This document shows, in pieces, positions 55,924-64,000 of a stretch of 64,000 bases of DNA (the stretch's first letter is position 1; each line of letters starts with the position of its first letter). The notes under the pieces were generated by a model. It saw only the letters and a program-made list of their open reading frames with translations. It was not told where the DNA came from and ran no database searches. The DNA comes from Streptococcus azizii (GTDB taxonomy: Bacteria > Bacillota > Bacilli > Lactobacillales > Streptococcaceae): assembly GCF_001984715.1 (NCBI RefSeq), contig NZ_MSPR01000007.1, positions 1-64,000 of the forward strand. Direction: 5' to 3'. A program made the position numbers and the translations under genes.

Positions 55924-58900
55924 TTAGCCTTTACTTCGCTTTTGAATAGTATCGCGTGCTTTTTTTACTAGAGCAAAAAACACACCTATACCAGCTAACA
56001 ATATTCCTACTACTCCCAATAGACTCAGTCGAGTACCTGTTTGTGGTAATTTCCGTACCCTACCTAGCATCTGATTAAGGGAATTAGATGCTCCTGATCC
56101 ATCAACTTTTGATTGGTTTCGGGAATTGTTCTTATCCGCATCACTACGGGGGTCGACAACCGTCACTGTGACGGAGATTTCATCAGTCGAGCCATCTGGG
56201 TAGGTTACAACAACTATAGCAGACTTGTCACCAACGGTGCTGGTATCTACTGGAGTTTTATAGCTTACCTGACTGCCTGATGGGACTTGAACGAGGGAAC
56301 GGGCTACGTCTGGAGTATCACCTAGATTCACCTCTTGATTCTGTCCTTGCGGGTCATTCTTATCCGCATCACTACGGGGGTCTACGACCGTCACCGTGAC
56401 AGGAATTTCATCAGTTGAGCCATCTGGATAGGTTACAACAACAATCGTATCCTTAGTGCCAACGGTGCTGGTATCTACTGGAGTTTTATAGCTTACTTGA
56501 CTGCCTGATGGGACTTGAACGAGGGAACGGGCTGCGTCTGGAGTATCACCTAGATTTACCTCTTGGTTCTGTCCTTGCGGATTGTTCTTATCTGCATCGC
56601 TACGGGTGTCGACAACTGTCACTGTGACGGGAATTTCATCAGTTGAGCCATCTGGGTAGGTCACGACAACAACTGCAGGCTTGTCGCCAACGGTGCTAGT
56701 ATCCACTGGAATTTTATAGCTTACCTGACTGCCTGATGGGACACTATCTAAGGAGTTCGCAGGAGTCGGAACTTCGCCAACAGTGACTGTCTGCGGACGA
56801 CCTTGCGGGTCATTCTTATCCGCATCACTACGTGGGTCAACAACCGTCACTGTGACTGGGATTTCATCACTCGAGCCATCTGGGTAGGTCACGACAACAA
56901 CCGTATCCTTAGTGCCAGCAGTGCTAGTATCTACTGGAGTTTTATAGCTTACCTGACTACCTGCTGGAACTTGAACGAGGGAACGGGCTGCGTCTGGAGT
57001 ATCACCTAGATTCACCTCTTGATTTTGTCCTTGCGGATTGTTCCTATCCGCATCATTGCGTGGGTCGACAACCGTTACTGTAACGGGAATTTCATCAGTT
57101 GAGCCATCTGGGTAGGTCACGACAACAACTGCAGGCTTGTCGCCAACGGTGCTGGTATCTACTGGGGTCTTATAACTTACTTGGCTGCCTGATGGGACAC
57201 TATCTAGGGAGTTCGCAGGGATGGGAGCTTCGCCAACAGTGACTGTCTGCGGACGACCTTGCGGGTCGTTCTTATCCGCATCACTACGGGGGTCAACAAC
57301 TGTCACTGTGACAGGGATTTCATCAGTTGAGCCGTCTGGGTAGGTCACGACAACAACTGTAGGCTTGTCGCCAACGGTGCTAGTATCCACTGGAGTTTTA
57401 TAGCTTACCTGACTGCCTGATGGGACACTATCTAGGGAGTTCGCAGGGATGGGAGCTTCGCCAACAGTGACTGTCTGCGGACGACCTTGTGGCTCATTCC
57501 TATCCGCATCACTACGTGGGTCGACAACTGTCACTGTGACTGGGATTTCATCAGTTGAGCCATCTGGATAGGTTACAACAACAATCGTATCCTTAGTGCC
57601 AGCAGTGCTAGTATCCACTGGAGTTTTATAGCTTACCTGACTTCCTGCTGGAACTTGAACAAGGGAGTTAGTAGCCTCTGGAGTATCCCCTAGATTCACC
57701 TCTTGATTCTGTCCTTGCGGGTCATTCTTATCCGCATCACTACGGGGGTCGACAACCGTCACTGTGACGGGAAGTTCATCACTCGAGCCATCTGGGTAGG
57801 TCACGACAACAACTGCAGGCTTGTCGCCAACAGTGCTGCTATCCACTGGAGTTTTATAGCTTACTTGACTTCCTGCTGGAACTTGAACGAGGGAACGGGC
57901 TACATCTGGAGTATCACCTAGATTCACCTCTTGGTTCTGTCCTTGCGGATTGTTCTTATCCGCATCACTACGTGGGTCTACGACCGTCACCGTGACAGGA
58001 ATTTCATCAGTTGAGCCATCTGGATAGGTTACGACAACAATCGTATCCTTAGTGCCAGCGGTGCTAGTATCCACTGGAGTTTTATAGCTTACCTGACTTC
58101 CTGATGGAACTTGAACGAGGGAACGGGCTGCGTCTGGAGTATCACCAATATTCACCTCTTGGTTCTGTCCTTGCGGATTGTTCCTATCCGCTTCACTGCG
58201 GGGGGCGACAACTGTCACTGTGACAGGAATTTCATCAGTTGAGCCATCTGGGTAGGTCACAATGACAACTGCAGGCTTGTCGCCAACGGCGCTGGTATCT
58301 ACTGGGGTCTTATAGGAGACCTGACTACCTGTTGGGACTTGAACGAGGGAGTTGGTAGCCTCTGGAGTATCCCCTAGATTCACCTCTTGATTTTGTCCTT
58401 TCGGATTGTTCTTATCCGCATCACTGCGGGGGTCAACAACTGTCACTGTGACAGAGATTTCATCAGTTGAACCATCTGGGTAGGTTACAACGACAACTGT
58501 AGACTTGTCGCCAACGGTGCTAGTATCTACTGGAGTTTTATAGCTTACCTGACTACCTGCTGGAACTTGAACGAGGGAACGGGCTGCGTCTGGAGTGTCA
58601 CCTAGATTCACTTCTTGATTCTGACCTTGCGGGTTATTCCTATCCGCATCACTACGGGGGTCAACAACCGTCACTGTGACGGGGATTTCATCAATCGAGC
58701 CATCTGGGTAGGTCACGACAACAACTGCAGGCTTGTCGCCAGCGGTGCTGGTATCGACTGGGGTCTTATAGGAGACCTGACTGCCTGATGGGACACTATC
58801 TAGGGAGTTCGCAGGAGTCGGAACTTCGCCAACAGTGACTGTCTGCGGACGACCTTGCGGGTCGTTCCTATCCGCATCACTACGTGGGTCAACAACTGTC

Positions 58901-61374
58901 ACTGTAACAGGGAGTTCATCAGTCGAGCCATCTGGGTAGGTCACGACAACTATAGCAGGCTTGTCGCCAACAGCGCTGGTATCTACTGGAATCTTATAGG
59001 AGACCTGACTTCCTGCTGGAACACTATCTAGGGAGTTCGCAGGGATGGGAGCTTCGCCAACAGTGACTGTCTGCGGACGACCTTGTGGGTCATTCTTATC
59101 CGCATCACTGCGGGGGTCAACAACTGTCACTGTAACAGGGAGTTCATCACTAGAGCCATCTAGGTAGGTCACGACAACAACTGCAGGCTTGTCGCCAACG
59201 GTGCTAGTATCCACTGGAGTCTTATAGGAGACCTGACTTCCTGCTGGAACACTATCTAGGGAGTTCGCAGGAGTCGGAACTTCGTCAACAGTGACTGTCT
59301 GCGGACGACCTTGCGGGTCGTTCTTATCCGCATCACTGCGGGGGTCAACAACTGTCACTGTAACGGGAATTTCATCACTAGAGCCATCTGGGTAGGTCAC
59401 GACAACAACTGCAGGCTTATCGCCAGCGGTGCTGGTATCCACTGGAGTCTTATAACTTACTTGGCTACCTGCTGGAATTTGAACAAGGGAGTTAGTAGCC
59501 TCTGGAGTATCACCTAGATTCACCTCTTGATTTTGACCTTGCGGGTCGTTCTTATCCGCATCACTGCGGGGGTCGACAACTGTCACTGTGACTGGGAGTT
59601 CATCAGTTGAGCCATCTGGGTAGGTCACGACAACTATAGCAGGCTTGTCACCAACGGTGCTGGTATCTACTGGAGTTTTATAGCTTACTTGACTGCCTGC
59701 TGGAACTTGAACGAGGGAACGGGCTACGTCTGGAGTATCACCTAGATTCACCTCTTGATTCTGTCCTTGCGGGTCATTCTTATCCGCATCGTTGCGTGGG
59801 TCAACAACTGTCACTGTGACGGAGATTTCATCAGTCGAGCCATCTGGATAGGTCACGACAACTATAGCAGGCTTGTCACCAACGGTGCTGGTATCCACTG
59901 GAGTTTTATAGCTTACTTGACTTCCTACTGGGACACTATCTAGGGAGTTAGCGGGGGTTGGAGCTTCGCCAACAGTGACTGTCTGCGGACGACCTTGCGG
60001 ATCGTTCCTATCCGCATCATTGCGGGGGTCAACAACCGTCACTGTGACTGGGATTTCATCAGTTGAGCCGTCTGGGTAGGTCACGACAACAACTGCAGGC
60101 TTATCGCCAATGGTGCTGGTATCTACTGGAGTTTTATAGCTTACCTGACTGCCTGATGGAACACTATCTAGGGAGTTAGCAGGGGTTGGAGCTTCGCCAA
60201 CAGTGACTGTCTGCGGACGACCTTGCGGGTCATTCTTATCCGCATCCGTATATGAAGTATCAATAATAGCAATCTTACTAAAATTATATATTCCTGTGCC
60301 ATTTGGTTTCGTAGCAGCAGTTCCTGTCGCTTCTCGGGAGGTTGCACCGACCGTTATCCAAACCTTATCTGTAAAGTCTACATCCTGTCTGAAATCCTGT
60401 CCCCACTTCATATAGTTACCAAATTGACTGGCGACATTGGGCGTACCTGCTCCTAGATAGGTAACTTCATTGGGTAGTATCCTTGTATCAAATTCGTAGA
60501 TACGAGTGGCATCCTGTATGGTTGCTGACTGCATAAAATCTTCCAAAAAATACTTGGAATAATAAATATATTTTTCAATATTATACCGAGAACTGGCTTC
60601 ACGGTCTGGACCAGTGACTCCGAGACGGTAACCTCCTGCCCATTCTGTCGTAGGATAGCCTTTTTCTCCAAAAATAGTAAACTCACGCGTCGTTCCATCT
60701 GGGAATCTCACCTCTTTTGGAGTACCTGCATAAATTTTTCTTGATCTGGTCTCCATGCTATCAAAGTCACTTGGATAGGTAGTTAAGGTAGTTGTTGAAT
60801 TGGAAACCCTCCAATTCTCAGGTTTCCCCAACCCCCGTGAGGTACCGATGAGGTAATAAGGACGATAAAAATCTCTCATGACCCCCTTATACTCACCACT
60901 ATTGGTACCTTTAATAATTACTTTCCAGTGTATGCTCGTTTTATCCTCGTTTAGGGTTCCCTTGATACGAATCAATTCGTCTGCATAATTGGCATTTCCT
61001 CCAGGTTTTGCAGACCAGCCAAATTTGCTAGCTGTTCCTTCGGTATAGAAAGGATCAGCTATTGCAGCCCTCCAGCCAAGCGGACCAATCTGTGAGTAAC
61101 CACTCTCTGAAATCACCACCGCATCACTACCATCCTCAAAGTTATCTGGCTTCCACTCGGATATAGGTGAAGCTGACTCTGAACTTCGAGTAAGGGTAGC
61201 ATGCTCTGGTTCAACTCTTGATTCAGCCTGTGCATTTATAATACTTCCAAAAATAATTGTAGCCCCAATGATACAAGAAACGAGCCTTGTACCAATCTTT
61301 TTCAAACCATATCTGAGTTCTACTTTTTCATCTTTTAAAAGAGGCTTTCGTTTTCCTCTATCACTATACTTCAT
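55924..61374 (-). CDS. Giant Rib-repeat LPxTG surface protein
   Basis: A 1816-residue wall protein; AAAGGAG precedes the start. The signal is YSIRK-like (YGLKKIGTRLVSCIIGATIIFG) with cleavage near NAQAE. A non-repeat N-terminal domain of about 320 residues (GPLGWRAAIADPFYTEG, YRPYYLIGTSRGLG, WGQDFRQDVDFTDKVWIT) is not one I recognise; it may be the ligand-binding head. Eighteen Rib domains of exactly 76 residues follow, then a short linker, LPQTG (1776-1780), a helix and KKARDTIQKRSKG. Rib stalks project adhesins from the wall and vary in repeat number. First gene of surface operon 2, behind the double palindrome. Confidence 0.92.
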   Translation of the reverse strand: MKYSDRGKRKPLLKDEKVELRYGLKKIGTRLVSCIIGATIIFGSIINAQAESRVEPEHATLTRSSESASPISEWKPDNFEDGSDAVVISESGYSQIGPLGWRAAIADPFYTEGTASKFGWSAKPGGNANYADELIRIKGTLNEDKTSIHWKVIIKGTNSGEYKGVMRDFYRPYYLIGTSRGLGKPENWRVSNSTTTLTTYPSDFDSMETRSRKIYAGTPKEVRFPDGTTREFTIFGEKGYPTTEWAGGYRLGVTGPDREASSRYNIEKYIYYSKYFLEDFMQSATIQDATRIYEFDTRILPNEVTYLGAGTPNVASQFGNYMKWGQDFRQDVDFTDKVWITVGATSREATGTAATKPNGTGIYNFSKIAIIDTSYTDADKNDPQGRPQTVTVGEAPTPANSLDSVPSGSQVSYKTPVDTSTIGDKPAVVVVTYPDGSTDEIPVTVTVVDPRNDADRNDPQGRPQTVTVGEAPTPANSLDSVPVGSQVSYKTPVDTSTVGDKPAIVVVTYPDGSTDEISVTVTVVDPRNDADKNDPQGQNQEVNLGDTPDVARSLVQVPAGSQVSYKTPVDTSTVGDKPAIVVVTYPDGSTDELPVTVTVVDPRSDADKNDPQGQNQEVNLGDTPEATNSLVQIPAGSQVSYKTPVDTSTAGDKPAVVVVTYPDGSSDEIPVTVTVVDPRSDADKNDPQGRPQTVTVDEVPTPANSLDSVPAGSQVSYKTPVDTSTVGDKPAVVVVTYLDGSSDELPVTVTVVDPRSDADKNDPQGRPQTVTVGEAPIPANSLDSVPAGSQVSYKIPVDTSAVGDKPAIVVVTYPDGSTDELPVTVTVVDPRSDADRNDPQGRPQTVTVGEVPTPANSLDSVPSGSQVSYKTPVDTSTAGDKPAVVVVTYPDGSIDEIPVTVTVVDPRSDADRNNPQGQNQEVNLGDTPDAARSLVQVPAGSQVSYKTPVDTSTVGDKSTVVVVTYPDGSTDEISVTVTVVDPRSDADKNNPKGQNQEVNLGDTPEATNSLVQVPTGSQVSYKTPVDTSAVGDKPAVVIVTYPDGSTDEIPVTVTVVAPRSEADRNNPQGQNQEVNIGDTPDAARSLVQVPSGSQVSYKTPVDTSTAGTKDTIVVVTYPDGSTDEIPVTVTVVDPRSDADKNNPQGQNQEVNLGDTPDVARSLVQVPAGSQVSYKTPVDSSTVGDKPAVVVVTYPDGSSDELPVTVTVVDPRSDADKNDPQGQNQEVNLGDTPEATNSLVQVPAGSQVSYKTPVDTSTAGTKDTIVVVTYPDGSTDEIPVTVTVVDPRSDADRNEPQGRPQTVTVGEAPIPANSLDSVPSGSQVSYKTPVDTSTVGDKPTVVVVTYPDGSTDEIPVTVTVVDPRSDADKNDPQGRPQTVTVGEAPIPANSLDSVPSGSQVSYKTPVDTSTVGDKPAVVVVTYPDGSTDEIPVTVTVVDPRNDADRNNPQGQNQEVNLGDTPDAARSLVQVPAGSQVSYKTPVDTSTAGTKDTVVVVTYPDGSSDEIPVTVTVVDPRSDADKNDPQGRPQTVTVGEVPTPANSLDSVPSGSQVSYKIPVDTSTVGDKPAVVVVTYPDGSTDEIPVTVTVVDTRSDADKNNPQGQNQEVNLGDTPDAARSLVQVPSGSQVSYKTPVDTSTVGTKDTIVVVTYPDGSTDEIPVTVTVVDPRSDADKNDPQGQNQEVNLGDTPDVARSLVQVPSGSQVSYKTPVDTSTVGDKSAIVVVTYPDGSTDEISVTVTVVDPRSDADKNNSRNQSKVDGSGASNSLNQMLGRVRKLPQTGTRLSLLGVVGILLAGIGVFFALVKKARDTIQKRSKG
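56143..60246 (-). repeat. Eighteen 228-bp Rib repeats
   Basis: 4104 bp = 18 x 228 exactly. Two alternative first halves occur: type I with RPQTVTVGEAP..NSLDSVP and type II with NQEVNLGDTP..SLVQVP. From N to C the order is I I II II I I I II II II II II I I II I II II. The second half (GSQVSYKTPVDTST...VVTYPDGS) is shared, with GDKP or GTKD variants. Confidence 0.95.
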
Positions 61375-61702
61375 TTCCGTACTCCTTTCACATCATATCG
61401 TTAATTGTCGCAAGGCTTGTAATCCTTAGAATAACATCACCCTTGCTAGTTTACATGCTTAACATTTCATTCTTACTTTCCTTTTGTCCTCCTTTTACTT
61501 TGCCACTATAACATTTATGCTCTTAATTTGATTAAATCACTACTCACCTCTCTTTCACAACCGACTCACAGCCTATACTCAGCAATCTTTTTTCATTCTG
61601 AAAAATATGACTAGCTCCACTTTCGGTCGACACTGTTCATTCCTCTAACCATATCTAACGTCAAGAGGAGTTAGGCTCAATTACATATAGACTATTAGTT
61701 AT

Positions 61703-61746
61703 AAGGTTTGACTATAAGTCAAACCTTTGATATACACAGTATATCA
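61703..61746. promoter_or_regulatory. Double palindrome upstream of surface operon 2
   Basis: AAGGTTTGACT-ATA-AGTCAAACCTT (61703-61727) followed directly by TGATATAC-ACA-GTATATCA (61728-61746). All stem bases are identical to 7942-7985; only the loops differ. Same orientation and similar distance (330 versus 490 nt) to the downstream leftward gene. Confidence 0.7.
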
Positions 61747-61824
61747 AGACCATTTTTATATGTGTTTACTTTTAAAATAGCAAAACCATCAGATACTTGT
61801 CCAGAATCAAGCAATCCCCTTTAA

Positions 61825-61904
61825 TACTCTTTAAAAATCAAAAGGATACTTCATCCACTACCTTCGGTTTCCTTGCCTATTCAGAGATCAATTTTTTTTG
61901 AGTA
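61825..61904. repeat. RUP-like element, 80 bp, reversed
   Basis: TACTCTTTAAAAATCAAAAG at 61825 and GATCAATTTTTTTTGAGTA at the other end; interior shortened relative to the 102-bp copies. Confidence 0.75.
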
Positions 61905-62053
61905 TGAGTGAAATGTTTGAAGGGTGGGGAAAATAAAAAGAACCGATTTCTCGATTCTCTATCTGATATACATTATAGTGTTCGTTAAGATAATTGGAAA
62001 AGACTAGCCTAGGACATAGATGAGCCTTTCAGCCACAAACGCTTGTCACTTAC

Positions 62054-62701
62054 CTAGAAGGATTTCTCAGCACTTATCCTATTTTTCTTAAAATGGCAGG
62101 CAAACACCATTCCAATACACAGGCTCTCATATAGGGCAAAAAAGAGCAGGAAACAATGGAGGAAAAATTCTGCCGGCAAAATATAGATAACTGGATCCGT
62201 GTGGGGATTAAATAGCCAACTACTATCGCCAACAAACAGGACTTGGTGAAAGAGGGTGAAAAAGCGCTCAAAGCCTACGACCACTCCAAACCCACCAATC
62301 AAGATTGGCAAAACCGCTGCTGCTACAAAGACAGTTTGATACAAGTTACCATACCCTTTTCTTACAATCCTTCTCCAAAAATATAGAAAGCCTAGCAAAC
62401 TTATCAGAAAAATAGCCTGAGCAAGATGAAAAAGCCACTTGACTTGCTGAAAATGGTGTAGACCACTTGCCGATGAGGGGAAACTAGCCATGGATAGCTC
62501 TTGCACCCAAGGTAGGGTCAAATAACGCAGGAGGATGTTAAAGTTATATCCAATCTCTCTAGCTTCCATATAGACTACATCCTCTAGTCGCAACCATTGG
62601 ATTTCTAAAGGATAGAGCATCCAAATCAGGTAAATAGTCGCGAGCAAGGCGGCTGACAGGATAAAAAGGAGGCTGGCCACTAGGGAACATTTAATTTTCA
62701 T
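62054..62701 (-). CDS. TIGR01906-like integral membrane protein
   Basis: A 215-residue membrane protein with about five hydrophobic segments. The conserved pattern of this DUF1461 family is seen: a large extracellular loop after TM1, [30 protein letters not shown], and a C-terminal helix. ATG at 62701 with GGAG upstream is preferred over the ATG at 62716; it overlaps the end of the HAD gene by 11 nt, so the two are coupled. Function unknown. The HAD-IIA/membrane-protein pair is common in streptococci. Confidence 0.82.
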   Translation of the reverse strand: MKIKCSLVASLLFILSAALLATIYLIWMLYPLEIQWLRLEDVVYMEAREIGYNFNILLRYLTLPWVQELSMASFPSSASGLHHFQQVKWLFHLAQAIFLISLLGFLYFWRRIVRKGYGNLYQTVFVAAAVLPILIGGFGVVVGFERFFTLFHQVLFVGDSSWLFNPHTDPVIYILPAEFFLHCFLLFFALYESLCIGMVFACHFKKNRISAEKSF

Positions 62702-63464
62702 CAAAACTCCATTCATCTAGGCTACTCAATATATGGGTGGGCGCTACTGGAAGCCCTTCTACCTCTTCTGGCCTGGTAAATCCTGTCAAGACCAGAAGAG
62801 TAGGAAAACCATTATCAATCCCAGCCCGAATATCGGTCAAATAATTATCACCAACCATCAGGGTCTTACTCCGCTCAGTCCCTAAAATAGCAAGGGCATT
62901 ATCCATAATAATCGCTTGAGGTTTACCAATAAAAGTCGCTTTCACCCGCGTCGCTCTTTCAAGCAAAGCAATCAGCGAGCCTGCCCCTGGTAACAAGCCA
63001 CGCTCAGTTGGAATATTCAAATCGGGATTGGTACCGATAAAAACTGCCCCCTTTTGGATTGCTAAAGTGGCAATCGTCAATTTCTCATAGGTCAAATCAG
63101 TATCTAGTCCAACCACGACATAAGCAGGATTGTCGCACTCTTCCACATAACCTGCTTCAAAAATGGCAGATTTGAGTCCTTCTTCGCCAATCACATAGGC
63201 GGTCTTTGCTCTTCCGACCTGATTCATATAATCAACCGTTGCAAGACTGGCAGTATAAATGGTAGACAGTGGTGTCTCAATAGCAAACTGCTCCCGTAAC
63301 ATGGTCTGAACTGCTTCTGGTCGGCGAGTCGTATTATTGGTGACAAATAGATATGGGAGTTTTCGTTCTTGTAAGCTGTGAACAAATCGCTCGCCAGCTG
63401 GAATACGGTCTTTCCCCCTGTAAATAGTTCCATCTAAATCAATCAAATAGCCTGTATAGGTCAT
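62691..63464 (-). CDS. HAD-IIA family phosphatase (NagD/TIGR01457-like)
   Basis: A 257-residue cytosolic HAD phosphatase. Motif [12 protein letters not shown] (D9 nucleophile, D11), motif [11 protein letters not shown], a C2 cap, motif III lysine in FIGKPQ, and motif [14 protein letters not shown]. The order places it in subfamily IIA with NagD and p-nitrophenyl phosphatases. Substrate unknown. Between the NUDIX gene (14 nt upstream) and the coupled membrane-protein gene, forming a three-gene leftward unit. Confidence 0.92.
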   Translation of the reverse strand: MTYTGYLIDLDGTIYRGKDRIPAGERFVHSLQERKLPYLFVTNNTTRRPEAVQTMLREQFAIETPLSTIYTASLATVDYMNQVGRAKTAYVIGEEGLKSAIFEAGYVEECDNPAYVVVGLDTDLTYEKLTIATLAIQKGAVFIGTNPDLNIPTERGLLPGAGSLIALLERATRVKATFIGKPQAIIMDNALAILGTERSKTLMVGDNYLTDIRAGIDNGFPTLLVLTGFTRPEEVEGLPVAPTHILSSLDEWSFDEN

Positions 63465-63478
63465 CTATCCTTATCTCC

Positions 63479-64000
63479 TCATTCAAATCGTGTCTCCCAA
63501 TGCTCAGCCTGATAGGCTTCAAAGCAAAGGGCTATCTGCTCTACTGTATTTTTCCCCAAGGAAAGGGTAGGTAGGTCACCCAAGGAAAAATAAGCACTCG
63601 TAAGAGTTTCTGAATTAGCTTGAAACTGCCCGCCGAGCGAGCGACATAGGTAAAATACCTTGGTCACATGGTGCGCCGAGCGACTAGGATTGCTTTTCAT
63701 CTTATCCAAAACCGCTACCAGCCTCACGACTTCGACGTCAAGTCCTGCCTCTTCACGTACCTCTTTGACCGTATTTTCCATAGTAGACTGATCCACATCA
63801 CACCAGCCTCCCGGCAAGGACCACAAGCCGTCATTTTCCTGAACGAGAAGAATTTTCTGTCCTTCTATGATAGCTGCTCTCGTATCCAGCTTTGGGGTTT
63901 GATAACCGGATTCATTGCAAAATAAGGCCTCTACTTGCGCCAAAGGCAAGCCCGAAGGCTCAACGAGCATTTCGGCTGCTATTTGACGAATTTCTTCAAA
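63479..64000 (-). CDS. NUDIX hydrolase, 5' end beyond window
   Basis: The frame stays open through the window edge (EEIRQIAAEM precedes an internal Met at 63970), so the true start lies outside. The NUDIX box is GGWCDVDQSTMENTVKEVREEAGLDVE (GX5EX7REUXEEXGU pattern with an extra gap-free fit at REEAG). An N-terminal helical domain (LPLAQVEALFCNESGYQTPKLDTRAAI) suggests the ADP-ribose pyrophosphatase-like NUDIX_N subgroup. It should hydrolyse a nucleoside-diphosphate-X compound. Probably the first visible gene of a unit with the HAD and membrane proteins. Confidence 0.85.
   Translation of the reverse strand, partial: FEEIRQIAAEMLVEPSGLPLAQVEALFCNESGYQTPKLDTRAAIIEGQKILLVQENDGLWSLPGGWCDVDQSTMENTVKEVREEAGLDVEVVRLVAVLDKMKSNPSRSAHHVTKVFYLCRSLGGQFQANSETLTSAYFSLGDLPTLSLGKNTVEQIALCFEAYQAEHWETRFE

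Larger units (their letters stand above)
61375..62053. other. Leader/intergenic region upstream of surface operon 2
   Basis: No gene is supported. It holds the double palindrome (61703-61746) and a RUP-like element (61825-61904). Between the palindromes and the gene lie about 330 nt of AT-rich sequence with no clear promoter. The last 150 nt near 62053 carry nothing I recognise. Confidence 0.5.

Noticed and set aside
56800..60420. Open frames of 60-72 codons opposite the Rib repeats
   Set aside because: They recur with the 228-bp period as antisense shadows of a highly repetitive gene and lack ribosome binding sites.

Overview
The window is chromosomal DNA of a Streptococcus. The evidence is the conserved blocks dnaG-rpoD-DUF59, pfkA-pyk next to dnaE, and mtlA-mtlR-mtlF-mtlD; a tmRNA whose tag ends KNTNSYALAA; four large LPxTG-type wall proteins including a pullulanase; and intergenic repeats that clearly resemble pneumococcal RUP elements. 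The species cannot be fixed from the sequence alone; a mitis/sanguinis/suis-like streptococcus is a fair guess. There is no phage, plasmid, CRISPR array or defence island. The only insertion sequence is an IS110-family element cut by the left edge.

Layout. 1-71 is the start of an IS110-type transposase. 295-3144 holds a GNAT, a DUF2130 coiled-coil protein and a frameshifted YdcF/DUF218 membrane protein. 3338-7445 is a surface operon: a tiny CxxC/CxxxC protein plus a Cna-B-repeat adhesin. 8575-13185 holds a Cof-type phosphatase, pepT, an XRE regulator and an MntE-like CDF exporter. 13549-18930 is the mannitol PTS operon behind an MtlR-type operator. 19065-21217 is a polar amino-acid ABC importer. 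21506-24684 holds glmS, a signal peptidase I homologue lacking its Ser/Lys dyad, and a GDSL hydrolase. 24760-28466 holds an FAD oxidoreductase, a zinc alcohol dehydrogenase and an MFS transporter. 28764-34525 is pyk, pfkA and dnaE. 35428-37320 is a YtrA-type GntR regulator with an ABC exporter. 38559-42725 is the pullulanase behind a MalR/CcpA-like operator. 43447-45936 holds adenosine deaminase, tRNA-Ser(GGA), tmRNA and a VTT-domain protein. 46731-52752 holds DUF59, rpoD, dnaG, mscL, galE and rpsU. 52899-61374 is a second surface operon: an 18-repeat Rib protein, a lipase-like protein and a second CxxC/CxxxC protein. 62054-64000 holds a TIGR01906-like membrane protein, a HAD-IIA phosphatase and a NUDIX enzyme.

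Most unusual are the intergenic regions. Several carry tandem arrays of 49-57 bp units. In three array families the units share one architecture (outer stem, inner stem, 3-nt loop, spacer like TTTCcTaTTTTtg), while the stem sequences differ between families and change on both arms. The arrays sit beside RUP-like elements and abut promoters or, for rpoD, the stop codon. One RUP-like element lies in frame inside the coding sequence of the lipase-like wall protein. A 55-nt double palindrome lies upstream of both surface operons, and the two copies differ only in the two loops and one flanking base. Together with the paired small cysteine proteins this suggests a shared, apparently uncharacterised control system for surface proteins.
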